From Pseudactinotalea sp. HY158 (GTDB taxonomy: Bacteria > Actinomycetota > Actinomycetes > Actinomycetales > Beutenbergiaceae): 64,000 nucleotides of DNA. Under the pieces are notes generated by a model. The model searched no databases, was not told where the DNA came from, and saw nothing but the letters and a program-made list of their open reading frames with translations. Below, piece by piece: positions 1 through 6,952 of the stretch (positions within the stretch are counted from its first letter, which is position 1; every line of letters starts with the position of its first letter). The position numbers and the translations under genes are program-made. The stretch is taken from contig NZ_CP045920.1 in the NCBI RefSeq assembly GCF_009660225.1, forward strand, positions 2,108,001 through 2,172,000. Direction: 5' to 3'.

Positions 1-60
1 GATCCACAGTGGGCCACCGCCGCGAATCCGGCGGCGGGTCCGCTCGCGCCACCCCGTCGC

Positions 61-74
61 GCACCCGGGGGTGC
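61..74. terminator. Short GC-rich hairpin, possible terminator of an upstream gene
   Basis: GCACCC-GG-GGGTGC forms a perfect 6-bp stem with a 2-nt loop and no T tract. No complete gene lies before it in the window, so a terminator role is only a guess. Confidence 0.2.
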
Positions 75-93
75 CCCCGTCCGACCGAATCAT

Positions 94-109
94 CACTATG
101 ATCGTAGTG
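94..109. promoter_or_regulatory. Candidate TetR operator upstream of the TetR gene
   Basis: CACTATGATCGTAGTG is an 8+8 dyad with one mismatched pair, about 40 bp before the chosen GTG start of the TetR gene. A site matching it at 13 of 16 positions lies at 2070-2085 in front of the esterase gene. A self-repressing TetR that also controls the esterase unit is the simplest reading; it is inferred from the shared dyad only. Confidence 0.5.
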
Positions 110-148
110 GACAGGTGCGGCGGGCGGGAAGCAGAGGAGTCGAGGCGA

Positions 149-715
149 GTGAGCAGGCGAGAGGACATCGCGCAGGCGGCGATGGAATTGGTCGCCGAGG
201 GCGGCGGCCACGCGTTGACCCACCGGCGGATCGACCGGCGGCTCGGCCTGCCGATCGGCACGACGTCGAACTACGCCCGGACCCGCCGCGACCTCGTGCT
301 CATGGTCGCCGGTCGCGTCGCCTCGATCGCCCATCTCGTGCCGCCCGGCGCCCCGACGCCGCGCACTGTGGGCGAGGCGACGGCGCAACTGGTGGCGGCC
401 TTCGACGAGGTGGTCGCGCGCGGGGTCGACACCCGCGCGCGCATGGCGCTGTCGATCGACTGCCTCGACGATCCCGAACTGCATGCACTCCTGACCACGG
501 ACTCCCCGATCCGCCGCACCATCCTCGACCAGGCGGAGCGGCTGCTCGAGGGCCTCGGCGTGCCGGAGCCTCGGGAGCGGGCCATCGACCTCATCGCGAT
601 CATGAACGGCCTGTTCTTCGACCGCCTCATCGGCCACGGCGCACGCGGACGGCCCGCCGACGCCGGCGCGGTGCTCGGAGCGTGGCTGGCCGGAGTCGCG
701 GCCGCGCGCGCCTGA
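149..715 (+). CDS. TetR/AcrR family transcriptional regulator
   Basis: A 188-aa protein with an N-terminal TetR-type helix-turn-helix (about residues 5-50: REDIAQAAMELVAEGG, then LTHRRIDRRLGLPIGTTSNY) and a variable all-helical ligand-binding C-terminal half. I chose GTG at 149 because a purine-rich AGAGGAG lies just before it and the protein then begins directly at helix 1; in-frame ATGs at 71 and 98 would add an unconserved tail and overlap the dyad at 94-109. It is convergent with whiB7 downstream. The ligand is unknown. The shared dyad suggests control of itself and of the 2129-4137 unit. Confidence 0.85.
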   Translation: MSRREDIAQAAMELVAEGGGHALTHRRIDRRLGLPIGTTSNYARTRRDLVLMVAGRVASIAHLVPPGAPTPRTVGEATAQLVAAFDEVVARGVDTRARMALSIDCLDDPELHALLTTDSPIRRTILDQAERLLEGLGVPEPRERAIDLIAIMNGLFFDRLIGHGARGRPADAGAVLGAWLAGVAAARA

Positions 716-741
716 AACCCGCCGCCGCCATCCGAGACGGC

Positions 742-996
742 TCAGGTGAGTGCGTCGACCTTCCGAGGGCGGCCGCGCGGCCGCTTGCGCGCCACGATAC
801 GGCCGTCCTCGAAGAGCTGCCCACCCCAGACGCCCCACGGCTCGTGACGTTCCACCGCCCCGATCAGGCAGTACGCCCGCAACGGACACTCGAGGCAGAG
901 CGCCTTGGCCCGCTCGATCACCTCGGGATCCTGCGAGAACCACAGGTCCTCGGCGTGGTCGCGGCACGGAAGCGCCGCCCAGGTCTCGGCGTTCAT
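742..996 (-). CDS. whiB7: WhiB7-type iron-sulfur transcriptional regulator
   Basis: An 84-aa WhiB-like protein. Four cysteines (C11, C34, C37, C43) match the [4Fe-4S] ligand pattern C...CxxC...C. They are followed by the G-W motif EPWGVWGG and a C-terminal AT-hook RPRGRPRK, the combination that marks WhiB7 among WhiB paralogues. WhiB7 works with the housekeeping sigma factor to activate intrinsic antibiotic-resistance genes after ribosome stress. The start has a GAGGG motif about 6 nt upstream. As in other WhiB7 loci there is a long untranslated leader (about 400 bp to the divergent gene) with a possible upstream reading frame ending in an ATGA overlap with this start. Confidence 0.93.
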   Translation of the reverse strand: MNAETWAALPCRDHAEDLWFSQDPEVIERAKALCLECPLRAYCLIGAVERHEPWGVWGGQLFEDGRIVARKRPRGRPRKVDALT

Positions 997-1157
997 GCCG
1001 CCCTCGCCCGCCGATCCGCGCGCGAACCCCGCCGCGAGGGCGCGACGGCGCCGAGGTGTCTATCGACCCTCCCGGCGGGAGGCCGGTCCATGGACGCACG
1101 CGGCGCGCGCTCGTCGGCACGGACCCTGGTGATCATCATCCGAAGTTCTGGATGCAC
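993..1157 (-). CDS. Candidate whiB7 upstream leader peptide (uORF)
   Basis: A 54-codon frame begins at GTG 1157 behind a strong GGGAGGAGGAG ribosome site, reads VHPELRMMITRV..., is arginine-rich and stops in TGA 995-993, overlapping the whiB7 ATG as ATGA. whiB7 genes are known to be controlled through leader uORFs, so a translated and coupled leader is plausible. The peptide matches no family I know, and a long open frame can occur by chance at this GC content. Confidence 0.3.
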   Translation of the reverse strand: MHPELRMMITRVRADERAPRASMDRPPAGRVDRHLGAVAPSRRGSRADRRARAA

Positions 1158-1397
1158 GACTCCTCCTCCCAGATGGCTCCAGCCTGCCCCCCGCCCGGCC
1201 GCGAGTCGTCGGCCAGATGGCTGATTCGTCGGGGACGGCTCCGGCCCGTGAGGCCTGGTCGTTCCGCCGGCCGCCGAGGCGGTCGCTCGCGCGGTCGAAC
1301 CCGCCATGTGGCCGATGTTCGCCGGGCTGGCGGGCGGAAGGATGACGGTGAGGCCGGCGCGAGGCGTACGGTCCGATGAGGAGATGGAGCGGATCCG
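997..1397. promoter_or_regulatory. whiB7 leader and divergent intergenic region
   Basis: About 400 bp separate whiB7 (minus) from the membrane-protein gene (plus). It holds the candidate uORF and a perfect hairpin CCTCCC-GGC-GGGAGG near 1065-1081 that would sit in the whiB7 5' UTR. No T tract follows it in the whiB7 direction. I see no convincing -35/-10 pair for whiB7. Confidence 0.4.
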
Positions 1398-2039
1398 ATG
1401 CGATCGAGTACGCACGACGAGGGCGCACCGGCAGCGCCGGCGTCGCGGACGGGACTGGCGGGGGCATGGGACTCCTTCGTGGGCCCGGGACAGACTCGCG
1501 TGGAGCGGTGGGGAACGGTAACGGCCGTCGCGGCGGCCGCTGTCGCCGGGGACCGCGCGCTCGGCGACGATGCCACGCCGCGTCACCGCGTGGCGCTCCG
1601 CCTCGCGGCCGTGGACCTGTGGGGCGGCGCGTGGGTCAACAACACCCGCGCGTGCGTTCGCTGGTATGAACGCCCCGGCCAGGGACCCGGTTCACATGCC
1701 GCATTCGCCGCCCTGCACATAGCCCACGCGGCGACCATCGCCGGCGTCGATACCGCCACCCGGAGCCGTTCGGCCGGCTCAGCGCTGACGTGGACGCTTG
1801 CTCACTTCACGTTCATGCTCGGCGCGAGCACCCTCGTTGCGTTCTCACCCCGACGGCGCCGCCTCCCGCTCGCGCTCGGCGCGAGCCTCGCGGGTCTCGC
1901 CCTCGATCGCAGCCTCGGTCCTTCCGCCAGTGCGCCCTGGTTCGCCCCGATCTACTACACGAAGCTTCTCGTCGGCCACGCGGCGGGCAGCATCTGGAAC
2001 GCCGGGCCCGTTCGTCGCGGGAACGCGATAACTCCTTGA
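1398..2039 (+). CDS. Hypothetical integral membrane protein
   Basis: 213 aa, function unknown. A polar N-terminus of about 30 residues is followed by several hydrophobic stretches (around TVTAVAAAAVAG, AAFAALHIAHAATIAG, ALTWTLAHFTFMLGAS and LPLALGASLAGLAL), so three to four membrane segments are likely. A conserved-looking WGGAWVNNTRACVRWYERPG segment lies between the first two. Its stop codon overlaps the -35 box of the promoter for the next gene, so the two are probably transcribed separately. The frame is clean with normal high-GC third positions. I do not recognise the family. Confidence 0.7.
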   Translation: MRSSTHDEGAPAAPASRTGLAGAWDSFVGPGQTRVERWGTVTAVAAAAVAGDRALGDDATPRHRVALRLAAVDLWGGAWVNNTRACVRWYERPGQGPGSHAAFAALHIAHAATIAGVDTATRSRSAGSALTWTLAHFTFMLGASTLVAFSPRRRRLPLALGASLAGLALDRSLGPSASAPWFAPIYYTKLLVGHAAGSIWNAGPVRRGNAITP

Positions 2040-2085
2040 CGTCGCGGTGACGACGAACCTACCGTCGCATACGACGATCGTAGTG
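2036..2085 (+). promoter_or_regulatory. Promoter with overlapping TetR-type operator for the esterase unit
   Basis: TTGACG (2036-2041), an 18-bp spacer and TACCGT (2060-2065) form a promoter. Just downstream, TACGACGATCGTAGTG (2070-2085) is a dyad sharing 13 of 16 bases with the site before the TetR gene. Its place over the expected transcription start fits repression. Confidence 0.55.
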
Positions 2086-2128
2086 GTCGAGGTTCCGCCG
2101 TGTGGCGGCGCGACCGGAGAGGAGAAGC

Positions 2129-3313
2129 ATGGGCAGCGCGATCCAGACGTCACTCGTCCTGGCCCTGTTCACGGCCATGGCGATTCGCCCGCCGAGACCC
2201 CGGCACAGCTCGCCGTTCAACCTGCAGTTCGCGTTCGGGTACCTGATCAATGAGCAGCCGTTCCTCGGCGGGCTGTGGCTCGCGACCGGAACCTGGGATC
2301 TGCTCACCGCCGCACCCTCCGGGCTGCTGTGGTGGCTGGTCGCCGCGCTCACGACCGCGGACGCCGCGGCACTCGCGTGGCTCGCCGTTCGCACCCGGTC
2401 CGCGCGGCCGGCGCTGACCGCGGCCCTCCTCGCCACCTACGGCGAGCCCGGGCGGCCGCGCGCCACCCGACCGGTGTGGTGGCGCGTGCTGCTCGTGCCG
2501 TTCATCTCCTGGCGCCCGGACGTGCGTCGCGTGCGCAATCGCCGCTACGGTCCGGCCCGTCGCGGGAACCGCCTGGACGTCTACCTCTCACGTCGCCGCC
2601 GGCCGAGCAGCGCTCCGGTGCTCGTCTACATCCACGGGGGCGGCTTCCGCATCGGCAACAAGATGATCGGGGCCCGGCCGCTCATCTACCGCCTCGCCGC
2701 CCGCGGATGGGTATGCGTGAGCCTCGACCATCGCCTCATCGGGGTGGACTATGCCGATCAGCTCGGCGACACCCGAGCCGCGCTCGCCTGGATCCGCGCC
2801 CATATCGGCGCCTACGGTGGCGACCCGAACGCGATCGTCCTGGCGGGGGGCTCCTCCGGCGCGCACCTGGCCTCGACGGCCGCACTGTCCGGGGAGGAGG
2901 TCCTCGGCGTGATCGGCATCTACGGCTACTACGGCGGCGTGGGCGGAGCCGGCACCGGACCCGCGTCCCCACACGAGGCCATCACGCCCGACGCCCCACC
3001 CTTCCTGATCATCCACGGCACGCTCGACACGCTCGTGCTGCGCGAGGACGCCCGCGCCTTCGCCCAGCGGCTCCGGGCGGTCTCCCGCCGGCCGGTCACC
3101 TACGCCGAGTTGCCGGGCGCCCAACACTCCTTCGACCTGTTCCACTCCCTACGATTCACCGCCGTGAGCGATGCGATCGTCCGCTTCCTCGAGCTGACCC
3201 TCGCCACCGACACCACACTCGCCCGGACCCACCACCGCTCTCGTCCAGGCACCAGCGGGGGGCCGGCGGCTGTGGGGGCGACGGTGCGTGCACACGATAG
3301 GAGGCCGCGATGA
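2129..3313 (+). CDS. Membrane-anchored alpha/beta-hydrolase (HSL-type esterase)
   Basis: 394 aa. The first 100 or so residues are hydrophobic with likely membrane helices (LVLALFTAMAI; GLLWWLVAALTTADAAALAWLAV). The rest is an alpha/beta-hydrolase fold: oxyanion-hole HGGG at residue 169, nucleophile S242 in GGSSG, acid D300 in HGTLD and catalytic H333 in QHSFD. This is the hormone-sensitive-lipase/esterase layout, so hydrolysis of carboxylic esters is expected; the substrate is unknown. The start has GGAGAGGAG 6-14 nt upstream. The stop overlaps the next gene as ATGA, indicating translational coupling. Probably controlled by the TetR regulator through the dyad at 2070-2085. Confidence 0.85.
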   Translation: MGSAIQTSLVLALFTAMAIRPPRPRHSSPFNLQFAFGYLINEQPFLGGLWLATGTWDLLTAAPSGLLWWLVAALTTADAAALAWLAVRTRSARPALTAALLATYGEPGRPRATRPVWWRVLLVPFISWRPDVRRVRNRRYGPARRGNRLDVYLSRRRRPSSAPVLVYIHGGGFRIGNKMIGARPLIYRLAARGWVCVSLDHRLIGVDYADQLGDTRAALAWIRAHIGAYGGDPNAIVLAGGSSGAHLASTAALSGEEVLGVIGIYGYYGGVGGAGTGPASPHEAITPDAPPFLIIHGTLDTLVLREDARAFAQRLRAVSRRPVTYAELPGAQHSFDLFHSLRFTAVSDAIVRFLELTLATDTTLARTHHRSRPGTSGGPAAVGATVRAHDRRPR

Positions 3314-4137
3314 TCCGATTCCGCGCGGACCCCGGCGGTGATCAGTTCTACGCGCTCAAGACCTTCCGGGCCGACGGGTCCGCCGCCATCACGCCGATCT
3401 GGCTGGCGCCGGTGGGGTCCGGGTGGTTCGGCTACACCCCCGCCCGCTCGTGGAAGGTTCGCCGGATCGAGCGCAATCCCCAGATCGAGCTGGCTCCCTG
3501 CCAGTTCGACGGCACCCCCTTGAGCGAGTGGCGCCGGGGCCGAGCGGGGATCCTTCCCACCCGGCTGCGAGGGGAGGCCACGCGCGCCCTGCGCCGCAAG
3601 TACGGCCGCAAGTTCGACGTCTTCGCACTCACCCTCGCGCTCGGACGGCCTCGACGCCACGGGGGACCCGCCGTCGGCCTGGCGATCCGGCTCGACGGTG
3701 AGACGCCCGAGCCGAACCCGGCCGGGCGTCGTCCCTCGGCGTTGGAGCCTGCTCCCGCCGACACTCCCCCGCGACCGGACGGTCCGTCGCGCAGGGGACC
3801 GAGACGGGGCGGGCCGTCGCCGCTCGACGTCGCGGTCTTCCTGGACGAACTGCTCCTCCTGGCCGCGTACGCGGTCGGCGGGGCCCGCTCGGTCGACGGG
3901 CCGGTCGCCGGCGTGTTGCTCGCGTTCGCCCTGCCGATCGGGGCGGGACTCGTCTGGGGACGGTGGTTGGCGCCGCGGGCCCGACACCGGCTCGGCCGCA
4001 CCGGCGCGTTGGCCGTGAAGCTCACGCTGTTCACGGCCGCGGCCGGGCTCCTCGCCGCCACCGGCCTGTCACCCTGGGCGATCGCCTTCTGGGCGGGGTC
4101 ACTCCCGCTCGTCATCGCCTCCGAACGCCGCCGCTGA
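3310..4137 (+). CDS. PPOX-class F420-type flavin/deazaflavin protein fused to a DUF2568 membrane domain
   Basis: 275 aa with two parts. Residues 1-125 resemble the split-barrel PPOX/F420-dependent family (FRADGSAAITPIWLAPVG..., a PxW-type N-terminus). A charged proline-rich linker (about 135-172) leads to a C-terminal region of four hydrophobic helices typical of YrdB/DUF2568 (VFLDELLLLAAYAVGG; GLVWGRWLAPRARHRLG). The usual proteins are separate, so this is a fusion that would tether the cofactor-binding domain to the membrane. It is coupled by ATGA to the esterase. Its last codons and stop lie inside the 40-bp repeat at 4106-4145. Cofactor and substrate cannot be assigned. Confidence 0.75.
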   Translation: MIRFRADPGGDQFYALKTFRADGSAAITPIWLAPVGSGWFGYTPARSWKVRRIERNPQIELAPCQFDGTPLSEWRRGRAGILPTRLRGEATRALRRKYGRKFDVFALTLALGRPRRHGGPAVGLAIRLDGETPEPNPAGRRPSALEPAPADTPPRPDGPSRRGPRRGGPSPLDVAVFLDELLLLAAYAVGGARSVDGPVAGVLLAFALPIGAGLVWGRWLAPRARHRLGRTGALAVKLTLFTAAAGLLAATGLSPWAIAFWAGSLPLVIASERRR

Positions 4138-4145
4138 TCGGGCCG
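4106..4145. repeat. 40-bp perfect direct repeat, left copy
   Basis: Identical over 40 bp to 5011-5050, with different flanks on both sides. This copy contains the last codons and TGA stop of the PPOX-DUF2568 gene. The two copies bound the 865-bp unique segment 4146-5010. Confidence 0.9.
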
Positions 4146-5010
4146 CTCGACCCTGATTCCGGTTCCGGCGCGACCTCCACGGTCACGACCCAGGACGCGA
4201 AGGGCCGGCGCGCGGCTGGTGGCACTGCGGTCGCGGTGTTGCACGACTCCCGTGGACAGGGCTGAGAGAATAGAGAGGAGCGAGGAGACGTAGTCATGGT
4301 GTTCCAAGGTGAAGTCCTGTCGGTTGGCAAGCTGCTGGATGCTGCCCGCACGACTCCCGAGCCGACCCCGACCCCGAGCGTGGGCGTGCGTCACACGGCG
4401 GCACAGAACGCCGAGTCCTGCCGCAAGCTCCTCGTCGACGGCGAGACCCTCGATGCGTGCTGGCGGTTCGGCATCCTCCAGACTTTGGACGACTACACCT
4501 CCGTCCTGCGACGCGGTGGCCCCGACCTCGCTGCTGGAGTCTTTGACGACCAGCCTGTCCCTATCGGCTCTGCCGAGGTCGATGCCGCGTTCGCGGCGCT
4601 CGCCGAATACCTGGCCGAGCGTGATGGCTGGACGACACCACTGTGGGCGCTCGACGCTTCACGGCACACCAGTGCGTGGTACCCGGCGGTTCCGGCGATC
4701 TTCCGCGCCGAGGCCGATCAGGAGAGCCCCGCGGCATTTCGCCGACGTGGGATACTCATCACTTCCCGCTCGTTGTCACGGGCATGACCCAGGCCGTGCA
4801 GCTCGACGCGGAAGGGGTCCGCGCCCTGTTCCACGAGTTGTCCGACCGACTCGCCGCGGCCGGAGTGTTCGCGCAGTTGTTCGTAGTCGGGGGCGCGGCG
4901 ATGGCCCTCGCCTACGACCGCGCCCGCCTCACTCGGGACGTGGATGCGCTGTTCGTGCGGTCGACTCCTGCCACGCCACCGCTTCATTGCAGAAGAGGTC
5001 GCCGCCCGCG
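4146..5010. mobile_element. Small inserted cassette bounded by 40-bp direct repeats
   Basis: This unique segment lies between two perfect 40-bp repeats and carries a two-gene antitoxin-like/nucleotidyltransferase module but no integrase or transposase. Joining the left flank (before 4106) directly to the right copy makes the minus-strand VOC frame end two codons after the repeat (CGG GAG TGA), whereas today that frame runs on into the cassette. This shows that the cassette was added between two convergent genes whose 3' ends overlapped in the repeat. The insertion mechanism is unknown. Confidence 0.7.
4296..4787 (+). CDS. Antitoxin-like partner of a nucleotidyltransferase module
   Basis: 163 aa. 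The N-terminus is variable; the C-terminus (FAALAEYLAERDGW ... ESPAAFRRRGILITSRSLSRA) resembles the small proteins encoded just before nucleotidyltransferase-like genes in many actinobacteria. A GGAG-type ribosome site lies upstream. It overlaps the next gene as ATGA. By analogy with bicistronic nucleotidyltransferase toxin-antitoxin pairs it may be the neutralising or regulatory partner, but I see no classic DNA-binding motif. It sits alone with its partner inside the repeat-bounded cassette. Confidence 0.6.
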   Translation: MVFQGEVLSVGKLLDAARTTPEPTPTPSVGVRHTAAQNAESCRKLLVDGETLDACWRFGILQTLDDYTSVLRRGGPDLAAGVFDDQPVPIGSAEVDAAFAALAEYLAERDGWTTPLWALDASRHTSAWYPAVPAIFRAEADQESPAAFRRRGILITSRSLSRA

Positions 5011-5043
5011 CGCTCGTCATCGCCTCCGAACGCCGCCGCTGAT
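4784..5043 (+). pseudogene. Truncated, frameshifted nucleotidyltransferase (DUF6036-like) fragment
   Basis: The N-terminus LFVVGGAAMALAYDRARLTRDVDALFV matches the nucleotidyltransferase core: GG, then the metal-binding D-x-D of RDVDAL. After about residue 60 this frame loses similarity, while another frame reads RHRFIAEEVAARA and runs into the 40-bp repeat, ending at TGA 5041-5043 with the same residues as the PPOX-DUF2568 tail. The gene is therefore both frameshifted and cut short (about 85 codons remain), and lacks the rest of the fold. Probably an inactivated toxin-like nucleotidyltransferase. Confidence 0.6.
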
Positions 5044-5588
5044 CGGGCCGGCCCGAGCCGCGTCAACGCCGCGTCGATCGTGCGGTGTGCGTAGCTCGGC
5101 GGCGCCGACGGATCGGGCCGCCAGGTGGGCACGACGTCGGGCGCCTCGCTCGGAGCCACGCTGGCGGGCCCGTACTCGAAGAGCCACCACACGTTGTGCC
5201 AGGGGTCGAGGAACCGGGCCAATCGCTGGCCGCCGTGGAAGTCGCTCACGTCGGTGATCACGCGGGCGCGGTGCTCCACGGCCCGATCGAGCACCGCGCC
5301 CGCGTCGCGCACGTACACCTGCAGCAGCGCGGGAGTGAACCGCCACTGCGGCTTGGCGTCGCACAGCATGAGCGTCGAGGCCCCGAGGCGCACCTCCGCG
5401 TGGATGAGCAACTCATCGGCGTCGACGGCGCGGGCCGCGCGGGTCTCGCGCGCACCGAGGACATCGCAGGTGAAGCGGATGAATCCGGGCGCCCCGCCCG
5501 GGCCGCGGACCGCGACGAACGGGTTGAGGGTCCCGTATCCGGGCGGTAGTTCGTCGTGGGTCAGCAGGTCGTCGGCTGGGTTTCGCAT
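4929..5588 (-). CDS. VOC-family (glyoxalase-like) protein with an altered C-terminus
   Basis: 219 aa from ATG 5588. N-terminal LNPFVAVRGPGGAPGFIRFTCD and central GASTLMLCDAKPQ...LLQVYVRDAGAVLDRAVEHRARVITDVSDFHGG...RFLDPWHNVWWLFE show the paired beta-alpha-beta-beta-beta units of the VOC superfamily (PhnB/glyoxalase-like). The upstream in-frame start at 5657 would add 23 poorly conserved residues. The final 27 or so residues, after GGDDER, are encoded by the inserted cassette; without it the protein would end in DDERE. Reaction unknown; a metal-dependent or binding role is typical of the family. Confidence 0.75.
   Translation of the reverse strand: MRNPADDLLTHDELPPGYGTLNPFVAVRGPGGAPGFIRFTCDVLGARETRAARAVDADELLIHAEVRLGASTLMLCDAKPQWRFTPALLQVYVRDAGAVLDRAVEHRARVITDVSDFHGGQRLARFLDPWHNVWWLFEYGPASVAPSEAPDVVPTWRPDPSAPPSYAHRTIDAALTRLGPARSAAAFGGDDERAGGDLFCNEAVAWQESTARTAHPRPE
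5011..5050. repeat. 40-bp perfect direct repeat, right copy
   Basis: Second copy of the 4106-4145 repeat. On the minus strand it encodes part of the VOC protein C-terminus (ARSAAAFGGDDER); on the plus strand it ends the nucleotidyltransferase remnant. Confidence 0.9.
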
Positions 5589-5688
5589 CGTCCGACGATG
5601 CCACCGACCACGACCGGAGACATCCGCCACCTGGACGATGGCGCGTGTCCGCGTCACCGTCGCCGCCCGCGGGGACGGGGACCGGCCG

Positions 5689-6834
5689 CTAGAAGGCCTG
5701 TCCGTGCGTGACCGTGAGCATGCTGCCCGTCCAGTTGAAGCTCAACGGGCGGTCCGCCCGCGCCCAGCGCCGGAAGTCGCGGTTGGGGAAGTACAGGTCG
5801 AGAATCTCGCCGTAGCCGTAGTTGTACGACGGCGCCGCCCCGTTGAGTCGGGTGCACTCGTACTCCTCGGGCCAATAGCCCGTATCGCGCGAGAACTGCT
5901 CGGGATCGGCGGCCCAGCGCATGACGGTCTCGAAGCCCTCCTCCAGCCCCGCGCCGGCGGAGTTCTTCTCCGGGAAGAGGAAGACCCGGTTGTTCTGGGC
6001 GATCTGCGCGGCGAGGGTGAGCGGGTGCAGGTTGAAGTGCGAGTAGCAGATGCCGCGATTGCCGGTGTCGTTGTTGCGGCCGATCTCCGCCGGCTGCCAA
6101 CCGCGGTGATCGAACTGGCTCTCGAGCAGCTCCCGCCAGCGGGTGATTCCGGAATCGAAGAGGGGGCGGTCGCCGAGGTAGGCCGCGCTGGTCAGCCGCA
6201 GCACGACTCCCCAGCTGCCCCAGTTGTTCGTGCGGTGGGACGGGTCGAGGGCGAGCCCTCGGGTGACGAGGTCACGGAAGAGCGTCTCGTCGGCGCTGTG
6301 CCACACGTCGCTGTGCCGGCGGAGGACGTCGGCCGCCCACACGAACTCCGGGAACTGGTTGGCCCACACGAGCGGGGTGTCGTCCTTCGGGGAGAGAGTC
6401 TCGATGGCGTGCCAGCGCAGGACGAGGCTCCGGGCGGCGGCGGCGAGTTCGCGACCCCCGGTCACGTAGTAGCCGAGCGCCAGTCGGTATGCCGCATGGG
6501 CGTCGGCGCGGAACCGCAGCGAGAGTTCGCGCAGCTCCTCCGGGGTCTCGTAGAACGGGCCGACGTAGAACAGCGGCTCGACCGGCGTGGTGTCGGCCGC
6601 CCGGGCGAGGTCTGCGGCCCGGCTGCCCACCACGAGGTCGTCGTAGGCCTGCGCCCGGGGAGCCATCCCCCACTCGACGAAATGCGCGATCGTCTCGAGT
6701 TCCAGGTCGGTGAGCCACACGGTCAGCTGCCGGCTCGCACCGGCGGTCGCGTTCGCGGCGCCGGCGGCCTCGATCGGGACGATCGTCGCGGCGGCTCCGG
6801 CGAGTCCGAGCCGTAGCACTGTACGTCGTTTCAC
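5689..6834 (-). CDS. Exported alginate-lyase-superfamily protein
   Basis: 381 aa from GTG 6834, preceded by GAGGAG. The N-terminus KRRTVLRLGLAGAAATIVPIE has a twin-arginine-like signal. The mature part has the alpha/alpha-toroid features of the alginate lyase family (PF05426-type): WANQFPEFVWAADVL, TNNWGSWG, NDTGNRGICYSHFNLHPL and SYNYGYGEI. The expected role is extracellular cleavage or binding of an acidic polysaccharide. A LacI-type operator lies about 30 bp upstream, suggesting sugar-responsive control. Specificity cannot be read from the sequence. Confidence 0.75.
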   Translation of the reverse strand: MKRRTVLRLGLAGAAATIVPIEAAGAANATAGASRQLTVWLTDLELETIAHFVEWGMAPRAQAYDDLVVGSRAADLARAADTTPVEPLFYVGPFYETPEELRELSLRFRADAHAAYRLALGYYVTGGRELAAAARSLVLRWHAIETLSPKDDTPLVWANQFPEFVWAADVLRRHSDVWHSADETLFRDLVTRGLALDPSHRTNNWGSWGVVLRLTSAAYLGDRPLFDSGITRWRELLESQFDHRGWQPAEIGRNNDTGNRGICYSHFNLHPLTLAAQIAQNNRVFLFPEKNSAGAGLEEGFETVMRWAADPEQFSRDTGYWPEEYECTRLNGAAPSYNYGYGEILDLYFPNRDFRRWARADRPLSFNWTGSMLTVTHGQAF

Positions 6835-6862
6835 GAATACTCCTCTGTATCGAATCGGGACG

Positions 6863-6874
6863 GAAAGCGCTTGC
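6863..6874. promoter_or_regulatory. LacI/GalR-type operator
   Basis: GAAAGCGCTTGC contains the perfect palindrome AAGCGCTT with CpG centre, the usual core of LacI-family operators. It lies between the alginate-lyase-like gene (minus) and the SDR (plus). No LacI-family gene is in this window, so the regulator is elsewhere. Confidence 0.5.
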
Positions 6875-6952
6875 AGGGTAGCAGTTGCGCGCGGATCGGA
6901 CGATGGCGCAAGATGGGTGGATGAGGCCGACCGCCGCGGTGGAGCGGGCCGG

